From the NCBI GenBank assembly GCA_038373865.1, contig JAXGGA010003410.1, forward strand, positions 1 to 64,000: a stretch of 64,000 nt of DNA, written 5' to 3'. The stretch's first letter is position 1. Every line of letters starts with the position of its first letter. Below are positions 47,673 through 59,825 of the stretch, one piece after another. The translations under genes were made by a program, and so were the position numbers. This DNA is from Uloborus plumipes (lineage: Eukaryota > Arthropoda > Arachnida > Araneae > Uloboridae). The notes under the pieces were generated by a model that worked only from the letters and a program-made list of their open reading frames with translations, had not been told where the DNA came from and ran no database searches.

Positions 47673-47904
47673 ACTTCAGTTGCTGTCTAGTATAGTATGA
47701 TATCGATTCATGCGTCCATAAATATGCAATCTAAACGGATTGCAAAAGTGTTCATCACAGGGCTGTTGTAGAAACTGTGTTGTGGTTTTTAAATCAGAAA
47801 AAAAAGCTTTCTTGTATCGACAAATCGGAGTGCATTTTTGAGAACTATTTCAGCAAAATAGAGGCATCCATGTCAATTTATTTTTTTACGCATTACCTTC
47901 ATAT

Positions 47905-47990
47905 ATAGCATCCCATGAGGGCCAGAACTGTTTGTGTAAATAACGTGAAACTCGTGGGCTCGATTCTCGCTTTGCCAGAGAAGTACCGTT
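47905..47990 (+). mobile_element. tRNA-derived SINE head fragment
   Basis: GCATCCCATGAGGGCCAG, then GTGGGCTCGATTCTCGC (good box B). Shares CATCCCATGAGG with the head at 37690. Confidence 0.45.
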
Positions 47991-50655
47991 TTGGATTGAA
48001 GTATTTTTCTTTTTGCTAGATTATGATTCAAATTTCCATTAATATAAAATCTAAACTCATTTCTGGGCTGCTTACCCTTGTGATAGTTTTTAATTTTTTC
48101 CACAGCTAGGGTTCCATTTGAGAAACAAAGCCAAATAATTAGTCAAAAAGATACCGCTAATACTTTTATAAGCCTGTCCGTGTTACAATTTTAATTTGTA
48201 AATGCTCAGTTCATATCTTTTTAAGCCTACCCCTAGTCCAGGAATTCCCAGGAGTTTTGGTAGCAATTTGAGCTTGTATTAATGATTTGCTGTACAATAT
48301 ATCACTTATCTGTAGAAATTGATGTATCTAGGACCATTTTTTTACTATTAAATGAAAAATGTCTGACTGACATTGGCACATAAACGTAATTAAATCATAA
48401 AAAAATAGATTAGCCATGTACCAAGTATTAAAAATAGCACCTACATCAATCTCCAATAATTTTCTCAGATATGCTACCCAAAATGGCTAATAACAGTTAA
48501 CTTACCTCTTTATAATCAGGAATAATGATCATACATAAATCTGTAGATTGAAAAAACATTTATAGATTGAAACTCCAAACTTGTGTCTCTTTTCAGTTCC
48601 ATGTTCTTCTGAAAGTGGGTTTAATGAATTATTAGCCGAAAAGTTTAAACATGAAATGTGCTAAAAAGTAATTCTTTTAAGGAACATGTTGACCAGAGAA
48701 AACACCAAGTAAATATATTTGCTAAGAGTACAGAAAAGTTTACAATTTTTTCTCTGCATCCCACAGCTTTAAAAGTATAAAAACTTATTTTGCTACATTT
48801 TTAGCACTTCCCACATAAGTCAACTGTAGAAGCCTAAAAGCATTCGGAAACTATCGCATAGGTAGTACTGCAATTTTCGGACATAGGTAGTACTGCAATT
48901 TACATTCTCTGCTGTGTACTACTAAATAATTAATTGTATCAAAGATGTAGCAAGATCCAACTGATGAAACAACTTACCAAGTGTTTCAACAAATGATTAT
49001 GTTGAAAACTCAAAATAACTGAAAAAATAATTATAGAAAAATGTTATCTTTTGTCTAAAAATCATAAAAACTGAGAGAAATTACCAAAAAGCGTAAAAAT
49101 AAGGAACATTTTAGCACCATCTTCTATTAAGACTAGAATTTTGAAATCTTAAGAGAGTGATCTTTAACATAAATGTAGAGAAAATGGGGGCATTTTGATC
49201 TTTAGCAAAATCGAAAACTTTTTTGAAATAACCTAATATATGTAAGCCAGTGTCTGTATGTGCGCATGCGTAAAAAAACATTTTTAACAGAAAGGAAACG
49301 TCTGGCTGCTTCAGATTGGGAGCCATTTTCTTCACTAACAGAAAAGAAAGCAAATCACAAAAGCTGATTTTTATTTAGAGAATCTTTAGTATTTTCTCTG
49401 GAGATCTGTTAGACATCGATAAATAATAGAGAGCGGAAGATAGAGTACCCTCTGATAGTTATAAATCAGGAAGAAGTGCCTGAAGAAAGAATGCATGCGA
49501 TTGAAAGCGTAAGGGGGGGGGGTTAGGGATGAAAAGGAGGAATAAAAAAAGAATGTTGTTTATTTGTCTCTCTGAACAGAAATTATGTTGACTCTGAAGA
49601 TTGCTTTCTTTAAAAAAAACTGCTAATGGGAGTCTTCATGAAAAGACAATCGATAGTAGTAACGATATATTGCTAGACGTACGAAATTAGCTTTTGGATA
49701 CAACAATAATTTCAGGATAATTTTCTAAGATGCATAAGTCGGCCATAATTCTTATTTGATGATTATTTGCTGCATTCCTAATACTTCAATGATAGTATAC
49801 AGCATAGTTTGTTTTGCCTGCCACATAGCGGTTTAAACCAGAATGTTTTTAAGCATTGATATTTATTTTTGATAAATTTAAGTATACTAGATAAAAGAAA
49901 ATAGATAAGAAAAATCTAACTATTTGCGAAGCACCAAAGAAGATAAAAACTTGTATTTAACATAGTTTAAACTTTCGGTTAAAAATAGAAATATATATTT
50001 TACACAAAAATTCGGCACCAGCACTTACAACTTATAGTGGTTATTATCAAGTAAATTAAATGTGGTCTTAGTTTTATTGTTATATGTGGGGGAGTCAGTC
50101 TCCCCTATGCTCAATATGCGGGTTATCCATTCGCTGATGACTGAAGAATTATTTATGACTTCGTTGACGCTTGTCCTTTCATCAAACGATTATGTTTTTT
50201 TTTTTTTTTTTTTTTTTTTTTTCAGTTTTAGATTTTCAGAACACAAAACAGGTTCACCTCGTTTTTGTTTTTTTTTTCTTATAATGGGAAAAATTGCAGT
50301 AGAGCGATATGTACTCCGAAATGGTTTACCCAATAGCACTAGATCTAAATCAACAGCATGCTACCACCCGGGAATACATTAAATGACCCACTTGCATACT
50401 GCTTGATGTGTACTTAATATGTTGCTTTGAAATAATTTATTCCTCTTCGTTTGCAGTTTGCTATGATTCAGGTAAACATTGATACCAATGCTTTGTTCAG
50501 TGTCTAGCATGCACGGAGTCTTTGACTGACCGATATCAAAGGCTTTTTGATATGAGTTAGGTGATGAATCATCTTGATCCTTTTTTGGTCTAAATCACGT
50601 TATTCAGTATTATTGTTTTTATGTTTAGAAAACTTTTACACCTAAATCAACAAAG
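47991..50655. other. Intergenic stretch without recognised gene
   Basis: 20-bp tandem pair CATAGGTAGTACTGCAATTT (48857 and 48882). The block TTTTCTCTGGAGATCTGTTA at about 49392 and the following 120 bp resemble 58788-58890, so it is a dispersed repeat. Poly-G at 49512-49520; poly-T at about 50193-50221. Confidence 0.35.
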
Positions 50656-50660
50656 CATAA

Positions 50661-51022
50661 AGTGAAGCAAATGCACCCACAGCTCGATCATATCATCCTA
50701 AGACTGCAGTTTCGTCCTTATTATGGACTCCTCAGTTAGGAATTTGAAGGCAAAAGCTAGGTGATATGCAATGAGTTACCGCCTTCATTGCATATTACCC
50801 AGCTTTTGACTTCAAATTTCGAGTTGAGCCGCACCATGGTTTGCGGACGTTCGCTGCTAAGATAAATTCACTTTATTTACCAGTTTGTTGGCTATCTTAG
50901 CTACATTAAGAGGATTTTTGCCTCCCACTCGATCATTGGCTATACCTAACTGAGGAGTCCATAATAAGGACGAAACTGCAGTCTTAGGATGCTATGATCG
51001 AGCTGTGGGTGCATTCGCTTCA
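50661..51022. mobile_element. Foldback repeat, GACTGCAGTTTCGTCC family, copy 1
   Basis: The left arm (GAAGCAAATGCACCCACAGC, TCGATCATATCATCC, GACTGCAGTTTCGTCC) is mirrored at 50955-51022 (GGACGAAACTGCAGTC, GCTATGATCGAGCTGTGGGT, GCATTCGCTTC). The loop holds CTAAGATAAATTCA and TTAAGAGGATTTTTGCCTCC. Same words recur at 57680-57937 and 62868-63836. Confidence 0.7.
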
Positions 51023-51029
51023 GTTCTGC

Positions 51030-52986
51030 CTCATCCCTGGCTTATAGGTGATAACTCATTGCATAAAATGTTTTTATTTTAACTCTTGAACGCTGATTTT
51101 TTTTTCACCCATGCAAGTAATTTTTTCTTCTAAATTACCATAATTACCATAAAATACCAAAATTGAAACACTTATATCGCAAATAAATAACCAATAAAAT
51201 ACTCAGTAAAGATTATATTAAAGTATGTTTTTATTATTTGTAGCAGCATTAGTGTTGTTGAAAAAAAAAATTTCAGCATCTGCCACTTCTTGTTATATCA
51301 AAACAGATAAAAGCTTACTGCTTGAACAGAAAAGTACTTTTACAATAATTATTAGTGTTGCAAAGTACCTGACTATAAAATGTTTGGATTTTTTTCAGTC
51401 AAAGTCATATATGGACAAAATGCTTGTTAAAATGTAAACTTTACTAAAACTACAAATGGTTGTATAGCATTTTACCTCTTTAAACAAAAACGTAGAATCC
51501 TAAAACATTTTTAGAACTTTTTAACAGGCTTTTCATTTTAAAATCAACTAAATAGATACATTCCCATTTTTTATTCTTCGTAGACTAAATTCAAACTCCA
51601 TTTGTTTTCCTAAGAAAACATGTGCTCAATATTTAACGCGAAACTTATCTAGAAGTTATTAAAATAACAAACCACAACTGCTTGTTTAATGACAAAATAA
51701 TATCTTGTCGTTTCTCAAAAAACCCCAGTTTTCAGTCAAATAAAATTTTCGATAAAAATGAGTTGCATATCTAATACCTCAGAACTGAAATTTATTATGT
51801 CAATATCTATTATTAACTGGAGTCAAAAAACTTTTTTCCGTAAGTTTTAAAATAACCCATGTAGAGAGCAGATAGGATTAAGGGTTTCAAGTTTCACTGA
51901 AGAATAAACTTTGTCAAAGAGAGGGGAGGGAGATGTGTCAATAAAAATGACGCTTACTACTCTTTCCCTTCTTTCTCTTATTTCACTCTCAAAATGTGTA
52001 CTACGGAGTAAAAACTAAAAATCTAATATTGGTGTCCTTAGCAATAAATGGTCTAATTTGCTCGAAAAGATGTGGGGAACAAAAAAATGTGATGGATTTA
52101 AAAATGAAACTATCAGAAAAACATTAATAAATCCTTTGGATTTGGTTTGTATTTTCATTTTTCCTTTTTCACTTTCTCTTTTTATTCATTAAATTTCGAA
52201 AGCATTGTGCATGTACCAGTCTTATTGTATTGTATTGTATTGTATTGTACCAGCTTAATTGTTTCTTGTACACAGCAAAATATTTGGAGAAGGTATAAAA
52301 AAGATGTCATACTGCTTTCAGCGGGAAAAAGCTCTGTTAAAAATTAAACTCCCAATCTTGACGATTCTGCAATACTGGAGAACTGTTTCGTTAATTATGA
52401 CAATCCTTTCGTCACCAAATCACGTAATATTTAACAAAATGAGAATTTTCAAATATTTGACTAAATAATCCCATTATTAATTCGTCATGTTGCTGGGCAT
52501 TTTAGAGAGTTCCGATTACACAATATTCATAAAATAAAAGTTAGTTTTTGTTTAAATTTAATTGTTTATGTGCTCCTTTTTCGTGTATAGCTGTATCGTC
52601 TAATTGACTGCATGTGTGTCTATAATCTTCAATGCACTGCATTCTGGCAAAGAAAAGCTGTGGAATTCAACGAAAGCCGTTATGCTTTCCATCTAGAGTA
52701 TGTAGGATAAAGATCTACTTGGTGGTTCTTATGCATACATATTTGTTCGACGAAGAACATTTTAAAAAGAGAATGACCTTCTTAATAAATGAAAATCTTC
52801 CGATTAAAATCACTTGATATACGAGTATTTTGCAATATTTCACATTTTTTTCTATTTAACACTTTTGAGAAAACAAATATATCGACAAACACGCATCAAA
52901 ATAAAAACCAAACATTCGATTACGCGTTAGTTTTCTTTTTTCTGTGATTTAAATCATATTGTAAGTTTAAAAAAATTTTTAGTTGG
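51030..52986. other. AT-rich stretch, no gene supported
   Basis: Contains an (ATTGT)n run at 52223-52249. Short ORFs at 51225-52817 overlap in several frames and lack support. Confidence 0.35.
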
Positions 52987-52988
52987 TA

Positions 52989-54279
52989 GGGTCAAGCGGG
53001 GTAATTGTGAAAACGGGTAGCTTAGAACAAACGACATTAGCGCTTCTGTAGGCAATGAAGTAACCAAATAGCAGTAGCAACTGGAAGTTCACATCTTTAT
53101 TATTAAGTTAAGGATTTTTTTTTCACTTATGTGACAACACTGCACCCTCCATTTCCTTAGTTATCCCAACCCTTCTCCCAAAAGTTGTCAAACAGTTTTT
53201 CACAGTCTTCAATTTCCATCCTGTTCGGACCTAAAAAAAATAGTGCTAAGTTATTGCTTTCATTATATTTGACTTCAGTTATTAAGCCTTTAACAGGAAT
53301 CCACTGGAGTTTCACTATCTTTTATTTTTAGCGCCCTACAGGAAGGTGTTCCTAATTACCCCGTATTTTTCTAGGTAGGGGTAATGATGAACATTTTTTC
53401 AGAGTAGTTTTTCCACTCCAGATCCAACTTTTGGATCCAAATATTTATTTTGTTAATTTAACTAAGCCACTGACGTTTCGCAATGCTTTGTATGAAGTTG
53501 TCTGTAGGCTTTAGCGTCCAAATGCCTCACACTTATGTGAAGAAGACGCCACCACCTCAGTACACCAATGAAGACTTATTATGGGCTGTGAACGATATTA
53601 TGAATTGTGAACATGAAATACATAGAGGCGGTGGACACTTACGCCAATCCTCTGAGTGTTTTGCACAAGAGAATTAAACGGGCAAAGTCAAAATTGATAG
53701 GATGGGAGCATGTCGCCCAACAGACATCCCAACTGATGTGGAGCTGACTCTAGCAAAATGTCTAACTGCTAGGACTCTTATGGGGTTTCCTTGCGACAAG
53801 GAAGAGTTGAAAAGCCTTATTCAAGACTTTGCTTTGGCTCATGGGTTTCCACGTCCGATTCCAAGATGGAAAGCCGGGTGATGACTGGCACATTAGTTGC
53901 ATGGAGAGGTATTCGAACATTTCTCTATAAAAACCAGAACTCCTACGACAATCTAGAAATAAAGCCAGATATCCCTTCGTGGAATATCATTTTTATGATG
54001 AAGTCACGGAATTCACTGAAAAGCCAGGAGGACAAGCATATTCATATTTACCCCATGTACTATAGGGTAATTATGAACAATTGGGGTAGTTAAGAACAAG
54101 GATTTTTGAAAAACTTCCATCAGCCAAAAAATTTAAAAAAAAAACGGTCGGGAATTGTAGCAGAGGAGTTAATAGTTGTTTTTGATGGGTGTCCAGATTT
54201 TTAAATAAGACATGGTGCTCCAGAGAGCAACTAGCGTGTGAAAGTGTAAAAATTTGTTCATAGTTATCCCTACTGACCC
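52989..54279 (+). mobile_element. Fossil pogo/Tigger-type element, TA target
   Basis: TA (52987-52988), GGGTCAAGCGGGGTAATTGT on the left; on the right the complement starts GGGTCAGTAGGGATAACTAT, then TA (54280-54281). GGGGTAAT-A-TGA-AAC-like words recur inside near both ends (about 53376-53391 and about 54063-54088). Encodes an N-terminal transposase relic (53517-54060) but lacks the DDE domain, so it is internally deleted. Confidence 0.7.
53495..54060 (+). pseudogene. N-terminal pogo/Tigger transposase relic (psq and CENP-B-type HTH)
   Basis: Pieces in shifting frames read YVKKTPPPQYTNEDLLWAVN (psq-like helix-turn-helix start), LSVLHKRIKRAKSK, then PTDIPTDVELTLAKCLTART, GFPCDKEELKSLIQDFALAH and GFPRPIPRWKAG. 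A further piece with DDWHISCMERYSNISL and KPELL corresponds to the DWLxxFxKRxPxLSLRKPE end of the CENP-B HTH region of Tigger transposases. At least two frameshifts and stops. The order of motifs is as in intact transposases. Recognised from family knowledge, not from a search. Confidence 0.65.
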
Positions 54280-54281
54280 TA

Positions 54282-55022
54282 CTTTCGCCTTTTTACTGGA
54301 AAATGAAATAATTTGATTTTTTCAATGTAATAGTTTTTTACTTCATTTTTAATTGTAAAGGCTACAAAAAATCAACGTCTTACCTAGATCTACTTTTCTC
54401 TGTCTTTAAAGCCCTCCTAAGAGATTATATTATTTCGTTTTTTTTTTCTTTCTTCAATAAAATAATAAACCAATTTAAAGCAAATTTGGGATTTCTCGTG
54501 TTTTTCATTCGCACTAGAAAAGTACCATAACAAGTTAAATAATTCAACTGCAAAATGTATACTCAATTCAGTACTTATACCTATTAGAGCGAATTGCAGC
54601 GAAAGAGAACTTTTTCTAGAGTTTCAGATCATTACCTAGTTCCTTCAGTTAAGATCACTATTGTCTTTGACAAATGAGAACAAATCTCCTTATCAAGAAC
54701 AACTTCGTCTTTTTGCTCGGAACAAATGGGAAAGAAAAGTATTGTTTGCATTCCCTCCAAAGTGAATGCCCTAATTCCAAAGATCTTTTATAAATCTTAT
54801 TAGGGCTTCAATTTCATTGCAGCCTGCGATATTTTAGTTACAGTTTCTCGGGGAAAAATACGAAATGCGTGGCCTGTACTGTCAAATTTACGCTTGTAAA
54901 ATTTGTTGTATTTATTTAAAAATAATGTATGAATGGAACTTTCTTATTTTCCTGGTGATATGTAGAAAAGAAAATTAAATTTAAGAATGTAAACTATGAC
55001 GATAGTTTTGTTGTGTTTTAAT
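54282..55022. other. AT-rich stretch, no gene recognised
   Basis: No ORF or inverted repeat of note. Confidence 0.4.
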
Positions 55023-55129
55023 TACACTGCAAGCAATAAACCGTTGTTTTTCAGTATAATACTGAAAACAGAGGTTTCAGTTTAAAACTGTAAACCTCAA
55101 AGTAAACTAGTTGTCTTTCATTTTATTAC

Positions 55130-55800
55130 TCCATAACTAGCAATTTTACAGTTTAATACTGTAAATTTAACAATTTTACAGTTGAATACAGTAAATTTAA
55201 CAATTTTACAATTGAATACTGTAAATTTAACAATTTTACAGTTGAATACTGTAAATTCAACAATTTTACAGTTTAATACTGTAAATTTAACAATTTTACA
55301 GTTTAATACTGTAAATTCAACAATTTTACAGTTTAATACTGTAAATTCAACAATTTTACAGTTTAATACTGTAATTTCAACAATTTTACAGTTTAATACT
55401 GTAAATTAAACAGTTTACAGTTTATGCGTAATTCACAATTTACAGTTTAATACTGTGAATTAACAGTTTTACAGTTTAATGTGTAAATTCATCATTTACA
55501 GTTTATGCTGTAAATTCACAATTTTACAGTTTAATGCTGTAAATTCAACAATTTTACAGTTTAATACTGTAAAATCACAATTGTTACAGTTTATGCTGTA
55601 AATTCACAATTTTACAGTTTAATCTGTAAATTCACAATTTACAGTTCATGCTGTAAATTCAACAATTTTACAGTTAATACTGTAAATCAACAATTTTACA
55701 GTTTAATATTGTAAAATCACAATGTTTTACAGTTTAATACTGTAAATCACAATTTTACATTTAATACTGTACAATCACAATTTTTACAGTTCTATTACTG
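55130..55800. repeat. Minisatellite, about 30-bp unit CAATTTTACAGTTTAATACTGTAAATT
   Basis: About 22 units. The left units are regular 30-mers (period exact from 55140 to 55410); the right ones are shortened to 26-29 bp with small deletions. Each unit contains a perfect dyad (TTTACAGT / ACTGTAAA) around a short spacer. The 75-codon ORF (TILQFNTVN repeats) is a by-product. Confidence 0.9.
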
Positions 55801-55920
55801 TAAATTCAACAATCAGTTTTAGAGAAAAACATTTTACAGTTTATCTTAGAGTTAATTTTAGAGTTGAACATAAGTTCTGAAAACAACAGTAGAATACTGG
55901 CAGCAGAGGTTCCAGTTTAA

Positions 55921-56424
55921 CCCATTAATACCTGACATTTTTTTCCAAAGATATTTTGTATACTGGTTACAAACAATGTTTAATGGACAGGAAAAATAAT
56001 TAAAATAAATTATGTAAAAAATAATTTTTTATTAAGAAAAGAAAAATCGCCCTTTAAAACTTACGATAGACCCCAGTGGGTATATACTTTTAGTATTTTT
56101 TTTCTGCATGCGATATAATATTTAAATAGACATTTTATAAGAAGAAATAAAATCAGCAATTAACATAAACTAGAAAGCTGGGAATGACTTAAAAAATATA
56201 GCTTTTTTTCTTGAGATTGTGAACGATGTCATTTTTGATAAAGTTCATATAAAAACTGCTATAGAACACACTTTACAATGGTTATCTGCTGCAATCTATT
56301 AATAACGAATTGAAACAATACCAAGATGTTAATTGAACACTATTATTTGGTTGATATGTTCATTTTGGGGAAATTCAGACCTTTTTTTGGACCGTCCCTA
56401 AAAAGTGACGCTGGCATTAATGGA
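55921..56424. mobile_element. piggyBac-like MITE, CCCATTAATACCT family, copy 1
   Basis: TTAA (55917-55920), CCCATTAATACCTGACATTT; right end ACGCTGGCATTAATGGA, then TTAA (56425-56428). 504 bp. Same family, opposite orientation, at 60982-61489. Confidence 0.7.
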
Positions 56425-56569
56425 TTAAAACTGTAAAGCAAACAGTAACAAACTATAAAACTAGCCATTTTAGAGTTTATTACTGTAAAACTAGCAATTT
56501 ACAGTTTTATACTGTAAAATTAGCTGTATTACACTGTGAAAACAACAATTATTTTTTACAATGTAGGTT

Positions 56570-57596
56570 TTTTTTTTTATTTTTGTTTACTCTCACTTAC
56601 GTTAATATATTTATTTAATTACTTACATGCTCTAGTTATGCTTTTGTTTTTTTTTAAAGATAGAGACAGATGAATGTAATCTGGAACTTAATTTTTCAGA
56701 GTAAAATATGGAAAAATGTTTTACTTATTTTAATTTGTTTTATTGTTATTGTTTGTTATTCTGTTGCTTAGAGGAGCAAGCCACAAGAAAGGGTTGCAAC
56801 AAATTTGGTATGCCTCTGCTATAATAAAACAAAACTCCGATTTTATTAAATTAATTCGTATTTTCTAGAAGTATAGATGGCTCACCTAAGGTTTTTAGAG
56901 TTACTGTGCCACGAAAATTTCTGAAACGATACACTTAATAAGGAAAAAAAAACTAAGACTATTTTTAATAATTACTATCAAAGATAGCGTTATTTCTCAA
57001 TAATATAATCTTCAGTTTTTTTCCTGACCAATTACAATCGAAATACCCAAACTACATTTTATCATGTCAACAAAGGTTTTCCCAAGGATTAAAATGAAAC
57101 AAAGAACAGTTTGCATTTTTTTACCAAAATAGAATGAGAGGTTATTAAGAAAGGTGTACACATTAAAAGATAAAAACCCATGAAAACTTATTAAATATGC
57201 TGTATTACCGAGCAATTACTTTCGCTTTTCTGATAAAACTGAAATTTAATTCACGTTAATATGGTTTACTACCGGTTTATTTTATTGAACTACTCTCTTG
57301 TCACTCATCAATTCATTCAGTATAAATTTCAATCTATCAAAACACTGATTTCATACTGTTTTCAGCAGCAAAACTGACTGCATTAATGCTTTTTTTTGGC
57401 TTCATATGTGAAGTGTTATTTTTAACACATTATAAAAACTTAATTGAAATGAAAAGCAAGTGAGTTCCTAAGCACTTAAATAAATCCTAAACATCTCTAA
57501 TTATAGGTGAAAAGAATAAATTACAGAAAATTTAAAATTTTTTTGTTTAGCATATGAAAGTTTATCACGCTAAACTAAATGCAATACTTTTTGAAT
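56570..57596. other. AT-rich stretch, no gene recognised
   Basis: No supported ORF, TIR or SINE. Confidence 0.4.
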
Positions 57597-57609
57597 AGTA
57601 CAAGGCATT

Positions 57610-57962
57610 CAAATCAGTAAATAACCGCCCCAAGACAAGAGCTAAGGCAAGAACATGCAATTCACCGCTAACTAGACTATTTCGATCCATGGACTGCAGT
57701 TTCGTGCTTATTATGCACTCATCAGCATGGAATGCGAAACTAGCCAAGTTGGAGGCAAGAATCCTCTTATAAAGCAAAGAGGGTCAAAAAACCTAAGCCA
57801 AAGAGAGCCAAAGAGTTTTTTTTTTTTTTTTTGCCTCTCTTTGCTTTATAAGAGGATTTTTGCTCTCAAATCGGCTAGTTCCGTATTCCATGCTGATGAG
57901 TGCATAATGAGCACGAAACTGCAGTCCATGGATCGAAAAAGCCGAGTTGGCGGTGTATTGCA
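57610..57962. mobile_element. Foldback repeat, copy 2, flanked by 13-bp direct repeats
   Basis: The arms (about 57653-57788 and 57826-57961) pair over ATCCATGGACTGCAGTTTCG, GCATTATGCACTCATCAGCA-like and AATCCTCTTATAAAGCAAAG words, with a T-rich loop. AGTACAAGGCATT occurs on both sides (57597-57609 and 57963-57975) and may be a target duplication. Confidence 0.65.
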
Positions 57963-57975
57963 AGTACAAGGCATT

Positions 57976-59824
57976 ATTTATCTTGAGGAGTAAAGCATTT
58001 TGTTACTGTAAATTTTTCAAGATGTGTCAACTCGTTTCGGTAGCCTAATGTTACAACTGCTCTGATTAACAACAAAAACTTTTAAAAAATGAAAATTAAT
58101 AAGAAAAAGAAAAATGAAATTCGTTGGTCTACCAGTAAATGAAACAATTTTTCGTTTTTTATTTGATTTATTTTCCCCTCTTTCCGTGAATTGGCAGCCA
58201 CTTCCTTCGATACTATTGCTAAAAGTAAAAAAAAAAAAAAGTTGCGTTTGCGTTAGGTTATGCGCTTTTATTTATTCCAATGATGTTTTTTTTTTCTTTA
58301 ACCCCCCCCCCCCTCCCCCTAATAAGCGAACCATAAACGTTCTCCTTGATGAAAGAAGAAATCATATATCAATTAAAATATTTTTAGTAGCAAGTGCCAA
58401 CTTGCTAATTTTTAATAATGTTCAGGAATCTCATAAACTAAACTGTGATTAAGTATTCATATACTGGCCAGTCTTAATCAAAAAGTATTTTCTTCAAATT
58501 CAACCAGACTGAAAGATGATTTCATAGATTCATTTGTTGTTTTCCAATAGCGATCTTCCTTCACGAAGTGGGGAAAGAATCCCAGCAAACGTATTTCATC
58601 AAGTACGCGTATTTTCATGAAGTGAAAGTGAACGACATAATGCTGGTGGAAAACTAGTTTCTACTGCTCCTGAAATTGTTACTATACTTAAAAATTTCTG
58701 AAAAGGCATCGTAATGAGTTATTTTTTTCTTCTTCTTTTAAGTAGGAGAAAAAAAATGATGTACATTTTTGTGGCTTCTTTCAACATTCTCTCTGGAGAT
58801 TGATTTGACATTGATGGAGAGGAAGCGAGGGAGGCACAAATGCCCAAAGCTAGCCATAAATCAAAGAAGAAAGTCTTAAGAGAAACTGCAACCAGGTCAC
58901 AGAATAATACGAAGAGGAAAAGAGAGAAGAAAAAGGGAGATGGTTTTTTACTCAGAAGTGAAAAGATAAGGAGCTATCGCAAAAACATTTTACGGTGGCG
59001 ATGTTTCGCTTAAAAAAATAGAAAATAAAAAAAGTTAAATTTTGATAGTATCTAGGAGGGAGATAAAATTTCTTTTAAAATTTGGTGAGAAAAAATTTCA
59101 TTGTAGTTATAAGCATGTAATTGTTACTTTCCCATGCATGAATGTCAAGGGAAAAGTTGTCATTGGAAAAGTTGATTCAAGAGTTCAAGGAATTTTATCT
59201 TCAGCTTAACTGATTGAGAAAAAACAAGGTCTATGTTCTTACTCTGTGTGTTTAATCTTTCAGTGAACTTCTCTTTAGCAACGTAACGCACATGAACAGC
59301 GTTACTCTTTCTCTGCAAATGGTTCATAAAATTTCCTTGAAGTCATTAGAAAGATAAATGAATTAGAAACTTTATTTTTTGCATTCAAATGCAGAATGGT
59401 TCGAGCACTGCTCCTTTTAGTAGGATTTTCTTTACAAAACATTTAGCTTCAGCTGTACAATTAAAAAAAACCGTTTGCTAGGTATTGATATATGATGTAA
59501 TATTTGGATAAATATACTATTAATTACATTTTTGTTCAATTTGTTTATACCAAATTGCAGCTACTATTGGATTACCTGCAGTTGGATTAATCGGAGTTCT
59601 TTCAGTTTTTTTATGATGATGACATACTGAGCGCGGAAAAATGCAATTAGTTTAATATTCATCTCTTGCGCACTTCCACGGATTTATTAAAGATTCTCAG
59701 GATCAGGACGATGCATTGCTTTGACACTGGATACTATTTCAATCACTATTTTTAAAAAAAGAATCGTTTCGGAATTTAAAAAAAAACTGACTTTTTTGCA
59801 AAAAATTTAAAATTAAATTCGTGT
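57976..59824. other. AT-rich stretch, no gene supported
   Basis: A 112-codon ORF (58114-58452) is built on poly-A, poly-T and poly-C runs and is rejected. The block at 58788-58890 resembles 49392-49500 (dispersed repeat). Confidence 0.35.
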
Positions 59825-59825
59825 A

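Larger units (their letters stand above)
55025..56563. mobile_element. CACTG/TA element made largely of a palindromic minisatellite
   Basis: TA then CACTGCAAGCAATAAAC at 55025; right end (complement) CATTGTAAAAAATAATTG, then TA. It contains the minisatellite at about 55130-55800 and, inserted in its right part, a TTAA element (55921-56424). The 332-bp relative at 36235 shows the state without expansion. Confidence 0.6.

Noticed and set aside
50062..50382. 106-codon ORF with a Phe run
   Set aside because: Open because of a long poly-T tract; no other support.
55182..55409. 75-codon ORF with NTVNxTILQF repeats
   Set aside because: The minisatellite period is a multiple of 3, so one frame stays open by construction.
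55130..55800. Regularly spaced palindromic 30-mers resembling a CRISPR array
   Set aside because: Repeats are directly contiguous with no variable spacers, the context is eukaryotic and there are no cas genes; it is a minisatellite inside a TA-flanked element.
58114..58452. 112-codon ORF
   Set aside because: Much of it is encoded by A, T and C homopolymer runs; no domain.
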